From the NCBI GenBank assembly GCA_037445895.1, contig JBBIJO010000009.1:1-64000 (forward strand): a DNA stretch of 64,000 nt, in the 5' to 3' direction. Made by a program: the position numbers and the translations under genes. The notes beneath the pieces were generated by a model. That model saw nothing but the letters and a program-made list of their open reading frames with translations. It was not told the origin of the DNA and searched no databases. Each line of letters begins with the position of its first letter. The first letter of the stretch is position 1. Source of the stretch: JBBIJO01 sp037445895 (GTDB lineage Bacteria > Bacteroidota > Ignavibacteria > Kapaibacteriales > UBA2268). Shown piece by piece: positions 7,177 to 15,835 of this stretch.

Positions 7177-8529
7177 TTAAAGAAGTTCCGAAAACAAATA
7201 AATAAACATAGCAATCGCTGCTGTGCAATCGTTCAATGTCTTTGGGTCAACTTTATCGGGTGTATCCGTGTTTGAATGATGATACCAGAAATATTCCCCC
7301 TTATCGTCGGTTCCAAGCGATGAACCCGGGAAACCTAATCTCATCATTGGTGAAATATCGACTCCACCGCCACCTCTCGCAATTTCGAGTTTCGGGAAAA
7401 ACTCTTTGAGCATTTTCTCGAACGATTTGACCTTATCCCAAAGTGAATCGGGACCAGAGAATCCAATCCTATCCGGTTCGAAAACTCCTGAATCGAACTC
7501 AAACAATAAAATGTGGCGCTCGTCTTTATGTGAATCTGCATAACGTTGCCCGCCTTTTAATCCATTTTCTTCGTTAACCCAAAAAACGAGCCGCAAGGTT
7601 CTCTCCGGCTTAATGTTGAGGCGTTTAAAAATTTTTAATGCTTCCCACGATGTCACACACCCACCGCCATCGTCTTGGGCTCCGGAACCGACATCCCAGG
7701 AATCTATATGACCGCCGAAGGCAATGATTTCGTTCGGATATTTCTTCCCGCGTATCTCTGCAACAATGTTTCGCGAAGGAACCAAACCTTCATCTTTTGT
7801 CTCGATTTTTAAAAATATTTTCGGAGTAATACCGCGATTTTGTAACCTTTCGAGCATCAATACATCTTCGGCAGTCATCGAAGCAAAAGGAATTTTAAGA
7901 ACTGTGTCCTCGTAATGCATCACTCCGGTATGCGGATTATTCATCGACATTGGAGTAACAGGACGACAAAGAGCAGCAACAGCGCCAACTTCGGCTGCAC
8001 GAACTGCCCCAAGCCAGCGATACTGAACAGTTTTACCATAGCCTTCGTAAGGAGGATTATAGACTACAATTTTCCCTTTCGCTAAATCTTTCTTGTTCAT
8101 CAATTCGTCGAAACTGCGAACGACAAGAATTTCAGCAACTATTCCTTCCGTCGGAGTCGAAACACTCCCGCCAAAAGCAAGAATAGGAAAAATCTTCCGC
8201 CTTGGGAAAATCATTTCGCAATCTTCGTGGACACGAACCCATTTAGGAACCATTACCTCCTCGGACCAAACACTATCGTAGCCTTCCTTTGGCAACTCTT
8301 TGATAATCCAGTCCAATGCAAGTTCAAGATTATGGGAACCGCTTAGCCTTGGACCAAAATCATCACAAAGAATAGCAAGACGTTGCCACGCCGAAGAATC
8401 AGAATGTATTTCTGTATAGATTCTTTTCAAATTTGTTGTTATCATATCCACATTTTTCGAAGACTCCGAAAGTACAAAACTTCCGAAGCCAAAAAACGCC
8501 CCCAAGAATAAAATAATTGTTCTTTTCAT
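7177..8529 (-). CDS. secreted M28 family zinc peptidase (carboxypeptidase Q-like)
   Basis: 450 residues with a signal peptide at 1-21. A PA-like insert spans about 120-240. The M28 catalytic core follows with probable zinc ligands His274 (GGHIDSWDVGSGAQDD), Asp286/287, Glu321 next to catalytic Glu320 (NEENG), Asp346 (EFDSG) and His417/418 (YHHSNTDTPDKVD). The order and spacing fit plasma glutamate carboxypeptidase/aminopeptidase relatives, which release amino acids from peptides outside the cytoplasm. It is the first gene of a four-gene run (peptidase, biotin carrier, VWA-OmpA, lipoprotein), 13 bases before the carrier. No functional reason for that grouping is obvious. Confidence 0.9.
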   Translation of the reverse strand: MKRTIILFLGAFFGFGSFVLSESSKNVDMITTNLKRIYTEIHSDSSAWQRLAILCDDFGPRLSGSHNLELALDWIIKELPKEGYDSVWSEEVMVPKWVRVHEDCEMIFPRRKIFPILAFGGSVSTPTEGIVAEILVVRSFDELMNKKDLAKGKIVVYNPPYEGYGKTVQYRWLGAVRAAEVGAVAALCRPVTPMSMNNPHTGVMHYEDTVLKIPFASMTAEDVLMLERLQNRGITPKIFLKIETKDEGLVPSRNIVAEIRGKKYPNEIIAFGGHIDSWDVGSGAQDDGGGCVTSWEALKIFKRLNIKPERTLRLVFWVNEENGLKGGQRYADSHKDERHILLFEFDSGVFEPDRIGFSGPDSLWDKVKSFEKMLKEFFPKLEIARGGGGVDISPMMRLGFPGSSLGTDDKGEYFWYHHSNTDTPDKVDPKTLNDCTAAIAMFIYLFSELL

Positions 8530-8843
8530 TCAATTATTGAAAATTAAAAGAATTAAATTAACAAAAATCCAGTAATTATTTTTGTAAAAACAAGACTGTC
8601 TTTAAACAATTTTCGAAAAAAATATCGAAAGATATTAATGCTTAAAATGTCGAAAATGGAAAAGTCGATAATTTTAGAAGTATTAAAGAATAGGCGATTA
8701 AAAGATTGAAAATGATAAATATAATTTATGAATTACCATTGGAGAAGAGTATAAACAGCGGGGACGCGCGCCATACGCGCCCCCGCATAGCTCGCTATTG
8801 CCTCGTCCTAAACAGCGATTAGAAGCAATCTACAAGCAATATA
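8530..8843. other. intergenic stretch without a gene
   Basis: 314 bases between the peptidase gene start and the LVIVD lipoprotein gene stop. It is AT-rich and holds one GC-rich hairpin (8758-8786). The nonamer TAAACAGCG occurs at 8752-8760 and again at 8809-8817, flanking the hairpin. No reading frame with a ribosome binding site and no RNA gene was recognised. Confidence 0.6.
8758..8786 (-). terminator. GC-rich hairpin after the LVIVD lipoprotein gene
   Basis: GCGGGG-A-CGCG (8758-8768) pairs with CGCG-C-CCCCGC (8776-8786) around a 7-base loop, with one mismatch in eleven. It lies 57 bases past the stop codon of the gene ending at 8844. No strong U-run follows on the minus strand, so it is either a weak or factor-dependent terminator or an mRNA end-protecting structure. 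Confidence 0.5.
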
Positions 8844-10136
8844 CTATTTTTTAATGGGAATTTTACTTAAAAGAACCAAGTTTTTCGGGTCGGAATAATC
8901 GTATTGGAACAAGCCATCGTTGCCAATCATAATAGCATATTTGTTCAACATTATAACATCGTAGGTTTGAATACCCGATTGCCAATTGAGTAACTGAATA
9001 TTAAATGGGTCGCGAATATCGAACACCTTCAGTCCAGCAATACCGTCGCAAATCATTAATATGTTGCCGTCGACTCCCAAACCCGCCGGTCCTTGCATTG
9101 GATAAGTTTTCAAAAGAACCGGTGCCGTTAAATTTGAAATATCGAGTATATCGAGTTGATTCAGATTTCCTTGGCATCGGGTTCCCGTCCGTAGAGTAAC
9201 ATAGGCAAATTTCCCTTCGGCAACAACTGGGTCGCACCCGCGAGCATGCGAAAACTGACCAATATAAGTTGGATTCCAAGGAACCGCAGCGTCGTAGATG
9301 AACATTCCTGTTTGCGAACCTATGAACAATTTATCGCCGTAAGGGAAAATTGTTTCGATATTCCAACCTACATTTACCTTTGCCCAAGGTTTGGGATCCT
9401 CGGGAGTTGAAATATCAAAAGTTTGTAAATCGGACATATCGACAGAGTAGAGATAATTTTGGTATAAAGCAAAGCGAGCCATTGAACCACCTTTCCCCGT
9501 TTTTCCAGTGCTACTTGGTTGCCCAGCCCTACCACTACTATTGTCGGATAGCGAACCGAGGTCAACACCACCTTCAAACCCGCGCTTATCGACATAAACC
9601 GGACTGTTATCCCCACAATCGGTATAAGTGTAAGAAATTGTGGTATCTTTCTCAATCCATTCAACAAGTAATCCCTTTTTGGAATCTAAATAAGTTCCTG
9701 ACCTATCGAGAGGGTTAGGAAAAATTCCTTCTACTCGTTTGACCACACGAGGATTTTTTGGATCGGAAATGTCGAAAGCCACAAGGTCGATATAACTATC
9801 GGCATATAAAATATTATACCTTACAGCTATGTCTCCATTACCAGGAATTGTTACAAAGCTTACAAATTGGGGAGCACGAGGATTCGAATTATCAATGATA
9901 TGGACACCTTCGCCACGCTCAACAATGAACAGATAATCGCCAAATACCCAGATTTTGCCCGGATTCTTTAACTCGCGCGGAGATTCGACTTTTACCCCAC
10001 TGCGAATCTCTTCTAATGGCTTATAAACAGGTTCATAGACCACTGTTTTGTAGGAAACAGTCCGAGTCGTACAGCAACCCGCAACAATAGCAACGACAGT
10101 TGCAAATACCAAAAGTAAACTGACACGCACTTTCAT
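8844..10136 (-). CDS. LVIVD-repeat beta-propeller lipoprotein
   Basis: 430 residues with a lipoprotein signal (IVAGC, lipid Cys21). The mature part is built of repeats of the LVIVD type: short blades with phrases such as LFIVERGEGVHIIDNSNP, LVAFDISDPKNPRVV, LQTFDISTPEDPKPW, LDILDISNLTAPVLL and LKVFDIRDPFNIQLL, i.e. D-I-S/R-D/N-P turns. Such proteins fold as propellers on the cell surface or in the periplasm, and their ligands are mostly unknown. A Gly/Ser-rich loop (about 190-215) interrupts the repeats. The start is supported by a strong Shine-Dalgarno (AAGGAG). The gene appears monocistronic, with a promoter-like element upstream (10178-10206) and a hairpin downstream. Confidence 0.85.
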   Translation of the reverse strand: MKVRVSLLLVFATVVAIVAGCCTTRTVSYKTVVYEPVYKPLEEIRSGVKVESPRELKNPGKIWVFGDYLFIVERGEGVHIIDNSNPRAPQFVSFVTIPGNGDIAVRYNILYADSYIDLVAFDISDPKNPRVVKRVEGIFPNPLDRSGTYLDSKKGLLVEWIEKDTTISYTYTDCGDNSPVYVDKRGFEGGVDLGSLSDNSSGRAGQPSSTGKTGKGGSMARFALYQNYLYSVDMSDLQTFDISTPEDPKPWAKVNVGWNIETIFPYGDKLFIGSQTGMFIYDAAVPWNPTYIGQFSHARGCDPVVAEGKFAYVTLRTGTRCQGNLNQLDILDISNLTAPVLLKTYPMQGPAGLGVDGNILMICDGIAGLKVFDIRDPFNIQLLNWQSGIQTYDVIMLNKYAIMIGNDGLFQYDYSDPKNLVLLSKIPIKK

Positions 10137-10516
10137 ACCACTTACTCCTTATGTCATTGGACAATTTAAATTATTGAAAATTACACAACCGAAACTATAA
10201 ACACAACTATTTAAAAAAAGTTACAAAAAATTTTTCGATACCTCCGAATATACTTTAACTAACAATTCAATTTCGATAATTTCGGGATACTGATAGTTGG
10301 AAAAACGATTCCGATTGCACTTCTTTCTAACTCCAAAGCAGTGAGGAGTGGAATACAAATGGTATAGGCCGTATTTTATGCTTTCGAAACGGCTACATAT
10401 TTTCATTGAAAAGACAAACTATTATAGCTACCGCTACGAACAACGTTTCTACACAATATGTTTACCCTTTGTAATTTCTATTTTTTCACTATTTTTCGTT
10501 TTTAACTAAATTTTCA
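10137..10516. other. divergent intergenic region
   Basis: 380 bases between the divergently transcribed lipoprotein gene (minus) and comEC (plus). It contains a promoter-like element for the minus gene at 10178-10206. A 61-codon minus-strand frame (10221-10406) is not supported by a start signal or by sequence character. No repeat or RNA gene was seen. Confidence 0.55.
10178..10206 (-). promoter_or_regulatory. possible promoter of the LVIVD lipoprotein gene
   Basis: TTGTGT (10201-10206) and TAATTT (10178-10183) on the minus strand are 17 bases apart, about 40 bases upstream of the start codon. The -10 hexamer matches that of the promoters at 4656 and 41819. The region is AT-rich, so support is moderate at best. 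Confidence 0.35.
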
Positions 10517-12403
10517 TTGGGGATAATTTTGGAACGTTTTCCTTTTCTGAAAACTCTGGTGTTAATAATTCCAGGGTTGGTTACTGGAATCGTTGTCGAA
10601 TATAAATTTACTTTAATTGCTATTTCATTTATAACACTATTAGCTTGTATTTCGCTGATATTAAAAAAACGAGAGGTAGTTTATTTATCCTTTGCTTTCG
10701 GAAGTGGCTTGTTGGCTTCCCTTTATTTTTTACCCTACAAAGAAGTTATTCCAACAAATAAATTTACAAGTCTCGAATCGACCCTATTTGGGACTATAAC
10801 CAATGTATATTCTTGCGACAGCAATTTTGCTCGATTGCGTATCGAAGGAAACTTGTATTTGTTCAGTAAAAAATATACACAAGCCTGTGTTCTCCTTTCG
10901 ATAATGTCTAACAATGGGAACCTTCCCCGATTTTCCGAAGGGGATTTACTGCTTTGTTTTGTAAATGTTCGACCGCCGCGCGGTCCATCGTTGCCAACGG
11001 ACATCGATGAACCAAGAATTGCACGGCTCGAGGAAGTGCAACTATTCGGAAAGACATCCACGAAAAGAATTATAAGACATTGGGAAAACCCGACTCGATT
11101 CTATTCGTCACAAATCAATCTAAAAAATTATTTAAAGCAAAAGATTGAACAAATCTTTTCCCAAAGGAACGTAGGTATTTTCCTTGCTGTGCTTCTTGGG
11201 GATAGAAGCCAACTTCGCACCGAAACACGAATAAAATTTTCCACAACTGGAATTTCCCACATTCTTGCTTTGAGTGGCTTCCACATCGGGATAATTATTG
11301 CGATAGCAGTGTTTCTTCTCGATTTCCTAAAAAATAAATGGGCTCGATTGTGTTCAATTACAATCTTTCTTGTAATTTATCTTATTGCAATTGGGAGCCC
11401 ACCTTCGGCAATTAGAGCTTCGATTATGGTGCTCGCTTATCTTTATTCACGTAACATTGAACGAAAAACCAATCTATTGAACCTATTAGCTTTCATTCTT
11501 ATTTGTATTTTACTTTTTGAACCTTCAATGCTATTTTCGATTGGTTTCCAATTATCATTTCTTGCAGTCCTTTCGATAGCACTTTTCGGAGGCAAAACCG
11601 AGTTGCTGCTCCATAAACTTATCCCATCGAACAACGAAATCATAAGATTTTTTCGTTCGTTGTTCGCGGTAACAATTTCTGCACAAATTCTTACTGCTCC
11701 TGTTGTTGCATACTATTTCGGATACTACACTTTTATTTCCTTTTTTGCTAATATTGTAGTGATTCCACTTTTCATTTTGGCGATAGTCTATGGTTTTACA
11801 AGTATAATTGTTTCTTTGTTTTCTATTTCGCTTGCCAAAGCAATCGGCTCGACTGCCGACTGGTTAATTTATGCCGCCGATATTATTAACGATTGGCTTG
11901 CTAATCAGTTCTCGAGCTTAGTCATCCGAAACAACGAACTGTTGTTGTTTTCTGTGTTGGTTGCATTAGTCCTACTTTTATTAATCTATTCAAGTTCAAG
12001 GATAAATTTCCTTTTTCGCTTTGCAATAGGAGTCTTTGTCATTCTAATATTAGTGCATCAATATCGGAAGATTCCACCGCCACCAATACAATTTTACCCG
12101 CGAGAGAAGTATGTAGCGATACTCGCTACCGATTCCCGGCGAGTGGTTTGCTTACTGCTCGACCGCAAGCCACACCTACGGCCTACACGCGATATAGCGA
12201 TGGAACGCTACCTTTCGAGTCTGGAAGGTGATTTAAAAATTGGAGTTTCCGGCAATGTTGGGATTGCAATTGCCGACGAAATTAGACAGCAGCGTAAAAT
12301 GGACGTTTTCGAAGCTTCGGCTAATCTACAACGAACTTACTCTCGCCTGTTATTTCAAAAAAAGAATTTCTTTAAAATAACGGAGAATATCGAGTGGAAA
12401 TAG
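10517..12403 (+). CDS. comEC: ComEC/Rec2-type DNA uptake channel protein, short form
   Basis: About 628 residues and strongly hydrophobic. An N-terminal membrane pair is followed by a soluble OB-like region (about 75-190). The competence domain contains GDRSQL, then GISHILALSGFHIGIIIAIAVF (about 243-265), a hallmark of ComEC, which moves single-stranded DNA across the inner membrane during transformation. Several more membrane helices follow, and the protein ends about 100 residues after the last one without the metallo-beta-lactamase domain (HxHxDH) present in many ComEC proteins. Frame 10517 starts at TTG without a Shine-Dalgarno. TTG at 10529, 6 bases after GGGG (10519-10522), is the likelier start and shortens the protein by four residues. 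The gene overlaps pgeF by 10 bases. Confidence 0.87.
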   Translation: MGIILERFPFLKTLVLIIPGLVTGIVVEYKFTLIAISFITLLACISLILKKREVVYLSFAFGSGLLASLYFLPYKEVIPTNKFTSLESTLFGTITNVYSCDSNFARLRIEGNLYLFSKKYTQACVLLSIMSNNGNLPRFSEGDLLLCFVNVRPPRGPSLPTDIDEPRIARLEEVQLFGKTSTKRIIRHWENPTRFYSSQINLKNYLKQKIEQIFSQRNVGIFLAVLLGDRSQLRTETRIKFSTTGISHILALSGFHIGIIIAIAVFLLDFLKNKWARLCSITIFLVIYLIAIGSPPSAIRASIMVLAYLYSRNIERKTNLLNLLAFILICILLFEPSMLFSIGFQLSFLAVLSIALFGGKTELLLHKLIPSNNEIIRFFRSLFAVTISAQILTAPVVAYYFGYYTFISFFANIVVIPLFILAIVYGFTSIIVSLFSISLAKAIGSTADWLIYAADIINDWLANQFSSLVIRNNELLLFSVLVALVLLLLIYSSSRINFLFRFAIGVFVILILVHQYRKIPPPPIQFYPREKYVAILATDSRRVVCLLLDRKPHLRPTRDIAMERYLSSLEGDLKIGVSGNVGIAIADEIRQQRKMDVFEASANLQRTYSRLLFQKKNFFKITENIEWK

Positions 12404-13119
12404 AAATCATACAACCGGAAATTTTCCCAAAAGATAAAATAGTATCTGGCGTTACGACAAAAAATACTCTATTCGAACCTTACGGCTTAACATTCAGCGT
12501 TTCGAAATATGTATCTGAATCCATTGTTAAAACAAACATTGAAAAACTTGCGTCATACCTAAATATAAATCCTTCGAATTTGAAATTTTTACGTCAAAGT
12601 CACAGCGACAAAATTTGTATTGTCGATAAAAATTTTCAACCTACATACGGCGATGCACTTGTAACAGGATACAAAGGAATTGTGTTAGCCGTCAAAGTGG
12701 CGGATTGTGCTGGTATCTTGATTTTCGACCCAAAAAACGAAATTATCGCTGCTGTTCATTCTGGTTGGCGTGGCTCGAATAAACGTATATTGCACCGCAC
12801 CATTGAACTTATGCATAAAGAGTTTGGAACAAATCCACAAGACTTAATTGCTTATATTTCGCCGTTGGCATCGGGCGAACGATATGAAGTTGGCGAAGAA
12901 GTAGCTAAATTATTCCCCCGTTCCACTATTAAAAATTCGTATGGGAAATACTTTTTCGATAACAAGCGAGAACTTCTGTTTCAATTCGAAGAGATTGGTG
13001 TTTCGCGAAGCAACATCGAAGTTTCGACGCTTTGTACAATCAGTTCAGCAAATCTGCATTCCTACCGTCGCGAAGGAGAACGCTCCGGTAGAATGGCAGT
13101 ATTTATTGGGATGAAATGA
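12394..13119 (+). CDS. pgeF: PgeF/YfiH family purine nucleoside phosphorylase-like protein
   Basis: 241 residues, whole length in the YfiH/laccase-domain family. Diagnostic pieces are LRQSHSDK with the metal-ligand His, GDALVTGYKG, the VADCAGILIFD segment with the ligand Cys, AAVHSGWRGS with a second His, and the C-terminal HSYRREGERSGRM. Family members bind zinc or copper and act on purine nucleosides; E. coli PgeF also hydrolyses wrongly built UDP-MurNAc precursors. It starts at GTG (12394), overlapping comEC by 10 bases with GGAG upstream, so the two are translationally coupled. It converges with the operon ending at 13220; about 100 bases with no clear terminator separate them. Confidence 0.9.
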   Translation: MEIEIIQPEIFPKDKIVSGVTTKNTLFEPYGLTFSVSKYVSESIVKTNIEKLASYLNINPSNLKFLRQSHSDKICIVDKNFQPTYGDALVTGYKGIVLAVKVADCAGILIFDPKNEIIAAVHSGWRGSNKRILHRTIELMHKEFGTNPQDLIAYISPLASGERYEVGEEVAKLFPRSTIKNSYGKYFFDNKRELLFQFEEIGVSRSNIEVSTLCTISSANLHSYRREGERSGRMAVFIGMK

Positions 13120-13219
13120 CGGCTTCATATTTAAACAAAGTAGAAAGCGACTATCCATCATTAGCCGCCTGTTTTATGTAATTTACGAAAGAACAGTAGA
13201 AGTGTATTAAACCAAATTC

Positions 13220-15418
13220 TTATTGCTTTTTGGGTAGAATAATCGAAGCGAAATTGCCTTCCGGACCAAGCGTATCGAATCGAACTTGGCCATTAAGAAT
13301 ACGAATCATTGACCCAAAAATAGCAAGATTAAGCAAAATATCGTCGCTTTCGAAACGCAAAGCTTCGATTAAATTATTAATGTTTTCATTGTGAATTTGA
13401 ATCATTTGTGTTACCGATTCAATAGCAGTTGCAAGAATTTGAATTTCGGCAACACCTTCGATATCGCTTTCAACAATCTGAACGCTTAATTCTAATTGTT
13501 CAGCATCGTCGATAAAAGCAGCATAGAACTTTTCGAAGGCTTCCCGAAGTTCATCTCGCCCGCTAACCACAGTTGCCGATTGGCTACCATCCCCATAAAT
13601 AATTTTGATATGCTTCGAAGGAAATTTGCGTTGGAATTGGACAAGTGCTTCGTTCATTGTGTTGACAACATTAACTGTCCCAAGAACCTTTGAACTATCT
13701 TGGCCAAAAGCAGCAACATCGAACAAATCCGACGCACTACTTAATAGCTCTTGCGTTTCTTGAATTGCAAGCGAAAGATACGATTGCATTTCGTCTTCAT
13801 TTTCGTATTTCTTTTCGGCTAAAATTTGGTGGTAGCCAACGATAGTTGTTAGAACATTGCGAAGTTGGTGGCTAAACTTTGCCATAAAATAGGATTTAAA
13901 TTCACTTGCCTCCCGAGATATTTGTTCGGCAAGGAGCGTTTGTTTAACTTTAATGTGTTCTTCTAACTCTTGAAGTTTTTCCAGCGTAATGTCTCGACCA
14001 ATAGCATAAATTAAGCCATCCGAAGGAGACAAAGTGAATGACCAGCTTACCCAACGTTCCTGTCCATTTTTAGTTTTCATTAAGTAATCAACTTTGCGAG
14101 TAACTTCTTCGTGCGTTTCGTTTATATTCGAATAAAAATCTTCTAAGTCCTTTGCTTTGGCAAATAAGTTATCCATCTTTTTACCTATCAATTCGACCGG
14201 TTCATATCCTAAAACAGAAATGGAAGCTGGATTCGTTGTTTGCAAAACACCTTCGAAGTTCAATACTGCAATAATGTCTTTCGTAGATTCAACTATTCGT
14301 CGTTGCGACCGGGTTATTCGTTCGGCAAGGTCAATTGCACGAGCACGCCCCGTAATAACGGCAAGAACAAACCCAAAGAGAATAAACGAAAGCAACAAAG
14401 ATACCCCAAGAGCAATCAAAGGTAAATAACGTTGGAATGGGCTTTCGAAATCAGGAACAGTGGCAAAATCTATATAAACTTTCTTATCGAGGAAACTGAA
14501 TTCGCTCGACTGACGTAACGCAGGGGTAAACCCACTTTCCAAAAGATCATAATTCGAAGAAACAAAAAGCCTTGTTTTAAACCCATTATCCTCCTTTTGA
14601 TAGCAATTAAAGGCAATAAGGCTGTCGGTTGGGGCACCGGCACCAAGGGCAAATTTAAAGAAAAGAGGCACATTGATTTCCATAATCACAGCAGTTTTGA
14701 ATGCTTCGCGCCGCTGGTGAATGGTTTGCTGGGAGAAAGCTTTGTCGAAAACTGGATAAATTAGAAATATACTTAGTGTATCGTTCCCACGAAAGCTGAA
14801 TATCTTCGAAGCGATAGGGGTACCTTGTTCAATTGCCTTTTGTAACCAAAAATTTATTCCTTCGACGCTGCTAATATCCAATCCGCGCAGATGTTTATTT
14901 TGGTCTTCGGGAATAATGAATTCAATTGGGTAAAAAACATTGGCTTTAGAATCTGGATGGACTTTAAAATCGAAGTATCCTTGTCCTTGAACGTAATATT
15001 CAAATTCTGTTAAACGGCTACGAGTGACCTTTTGCACCGACATAAATCCAAGGATAGAAGGATACGTTCGCGTTGGTATCGTAGCATAAAGCAGCAAATA
15101 ATCGCGAACTACTTGGACAAGATTGTCGTAAAGGGAACGAATAGAAGTAGCGACTTGCAAATGGCCATTGTAAGTTATTTGGAACCTTGTTAGAACAGAA
15201 TTTACTGCTTTATCGAATGCAAATTCTCGGTCGGAACGGACTTTTTGAACGAAGTTATAATAAATAAACAAGCTTAACCCGAGCATTACAAGAAGAAGCA
15301 AGAACGCCGGATAAGTTCGAGCCAACGAAAAGACAGATTTCTGTCGCTTTGTCGCCTGGCGTAGAATTGTTTCATAAGTTGTAATTTCTGGTTGTTTTTG
15401 TGCATCCATTATTCTCAC
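13220..15418 (-). CDS. membrane CHASE/PAS histidine kinase with degenerate ATPase domain
   Basis: 732 residues. Membrane segments at about 32-52 and 333-357 enclose a periplasmic CHASE-type sensor, which binds small ligands. A PAS domain (about 370-480) ends in AIGRDIT. A coiled helix and dimerisation helices follow with an H-box SHQLRNVL. The last 170 residues occupy the place of the HATPase domain and keep its C-terminal outline (ILNGQVRFDTLGPEGNFASIILP). However, the N-box asparagines, the DxGxG motif and the GxGL lid are missing, so ATP binding looks unlikely. It may be a scaffold, or phosphorylated in trans. It starts at GTG (15418) overlapping the receiver gene by 4 bases; ATG at 15409 is an alternative. 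It is the last gene of the secreted-protein operon. Confidence 0.82.
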   Translation of the reverse strand: MRIMDAQKQPEITTYETILRQATKRQKSVFSLARTYPAFLLLLVMLGLSLFIYYNFVQKVRSDREFAFDKAVNSVLTRFQITYNGHLQVATSIRSLYDNLVQVVRDYLLLYATIPTRTYPSILGFMSVQKVTRSRLTEFEYYVQGQGYFDFKVHPDSKANVFYPIEFIIPEDQNKHLRGLDISSVEGINFWLQKAIEQGTPIASKIFSFRGNDTLSIFLIYPVFDKAFSQQTIHQRREAFKTAVIMEINVPLFFKFALGAGAPTDSLIAFNCYQKEDNGFKTRLFVSSNYDLLESGFTPALRQSSEFSFLDKKVYIDFATVPDFESPFQRYLPLIALGVSLLLSFILFGFVLAVITGRARAIDLAERITRSQRRIVESTKDIIAVLNFEGVLQTTNPASISVLGYEPVELIGKKMDNLFAKAKDLEDFYSNINETHEEVTRKVDYLMKTKNGQERWVSWSFTLSPSDGLIYAIGRDITLEKLQELEEHIKVKQTLLAEQISREASEFKSYFMAKFSHQLRNVLTTIVGYHQILAEKKYENEDEMQSYLSLAIQETQELLSSASDLFDVAAFGQDSSKVLGTVNVVNTMNEALVQFQRKFPSKHIKIIYGDGSQSATVVSGRDELREAFEKFYAAFIDDAEQLELSVQIVESDIEGVAEIQILATAIESVTQMIQIHNENINNLIEALRFESDDILLNLAIFGSMIRILNGQVRFDTLGPEGNFASIILPKKQ

Positions 15419-15810
15419 TTCTTTTGTTTATCAATAATAATTGTTTCAATATCGTTTGCGAAGGAAGAAATGTCAATTGGTTTTGCTATGTAGCCATCGA
15501 ACCCGCTATCCAAAAACTTTTGTTTGTCGCCGGCTTGGGCCAAACCTGTTATTGCAACAATGGGAATGGACTCTTTGTTGGGCAAGACGCGAATCAGTTC
15601 AAGAAGTTCTACCCCGTTTATATCGGGCAACAGAATGTCCGTCAAAACGCAAGCTGGGGTGTTGTTGCGAATCCATTCCAATGCTTTTTTACCATTTTCG
15701 AATTCGATGGTTTGGAATCCCGATTTGGCAAGCACAGTGGCAAAGAGTTTGGAAATCGGTTTGTTATCCTCGATTATGCAAACGATTCCTTTTAAATTTG
15801 CTGTTTCCAT
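15415..15810 (-). CDS. single-domain response regulator (receiver only)
   Basis: 131 residues forming one CheY-like domain: acidic pair at 14-15 (IIEDN), phosphoacceptor Asp58 (VLTDILLPDINGVELL), and the Lys-Pro-Ile-Asp motif near residue 115. No output domain. It is coupled by a GTGA overlap to the CHASE/PAS kinase gene, so the two form a signalling pair. The pair follows OmpA-type and secreted-protein genes in the same transcript (25 bases from the OmpA gene), which hints at a role in sensing or controlling the envelope proteins made with it. Confidence 0.9.
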   Translation of the reverse strand: METANLKGIVCIIEDNKPISKLFATVLAKSGFQTIEFENGKKALEWIRNNTPACVLTDILLPDINGVELLELIRVLPNKESIPIVAITGLAQAGDKQKFLDSGFDGYIAKPIDISSFANDIETIIIDKQKK

Positions 15811-15835
15811 TTTTCAAAATTAAAAATTAAACATA

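Noticed and set aside
8752..8817. Small RNA or insertion footprint suggested by the TAAACAGCG direct repeats around a hairpin
   Set aside because: Only nine bases match, no promoter is evident and the hairpin is adequately explained as a gene-end structure.
10221..10406. 61-codon minus-strand frame in the divergent intergenic region
   Set aside because: No Shine-Dalgarno, no signal or domain, and it would overlap the promoter-like element of the neighbouring gene.
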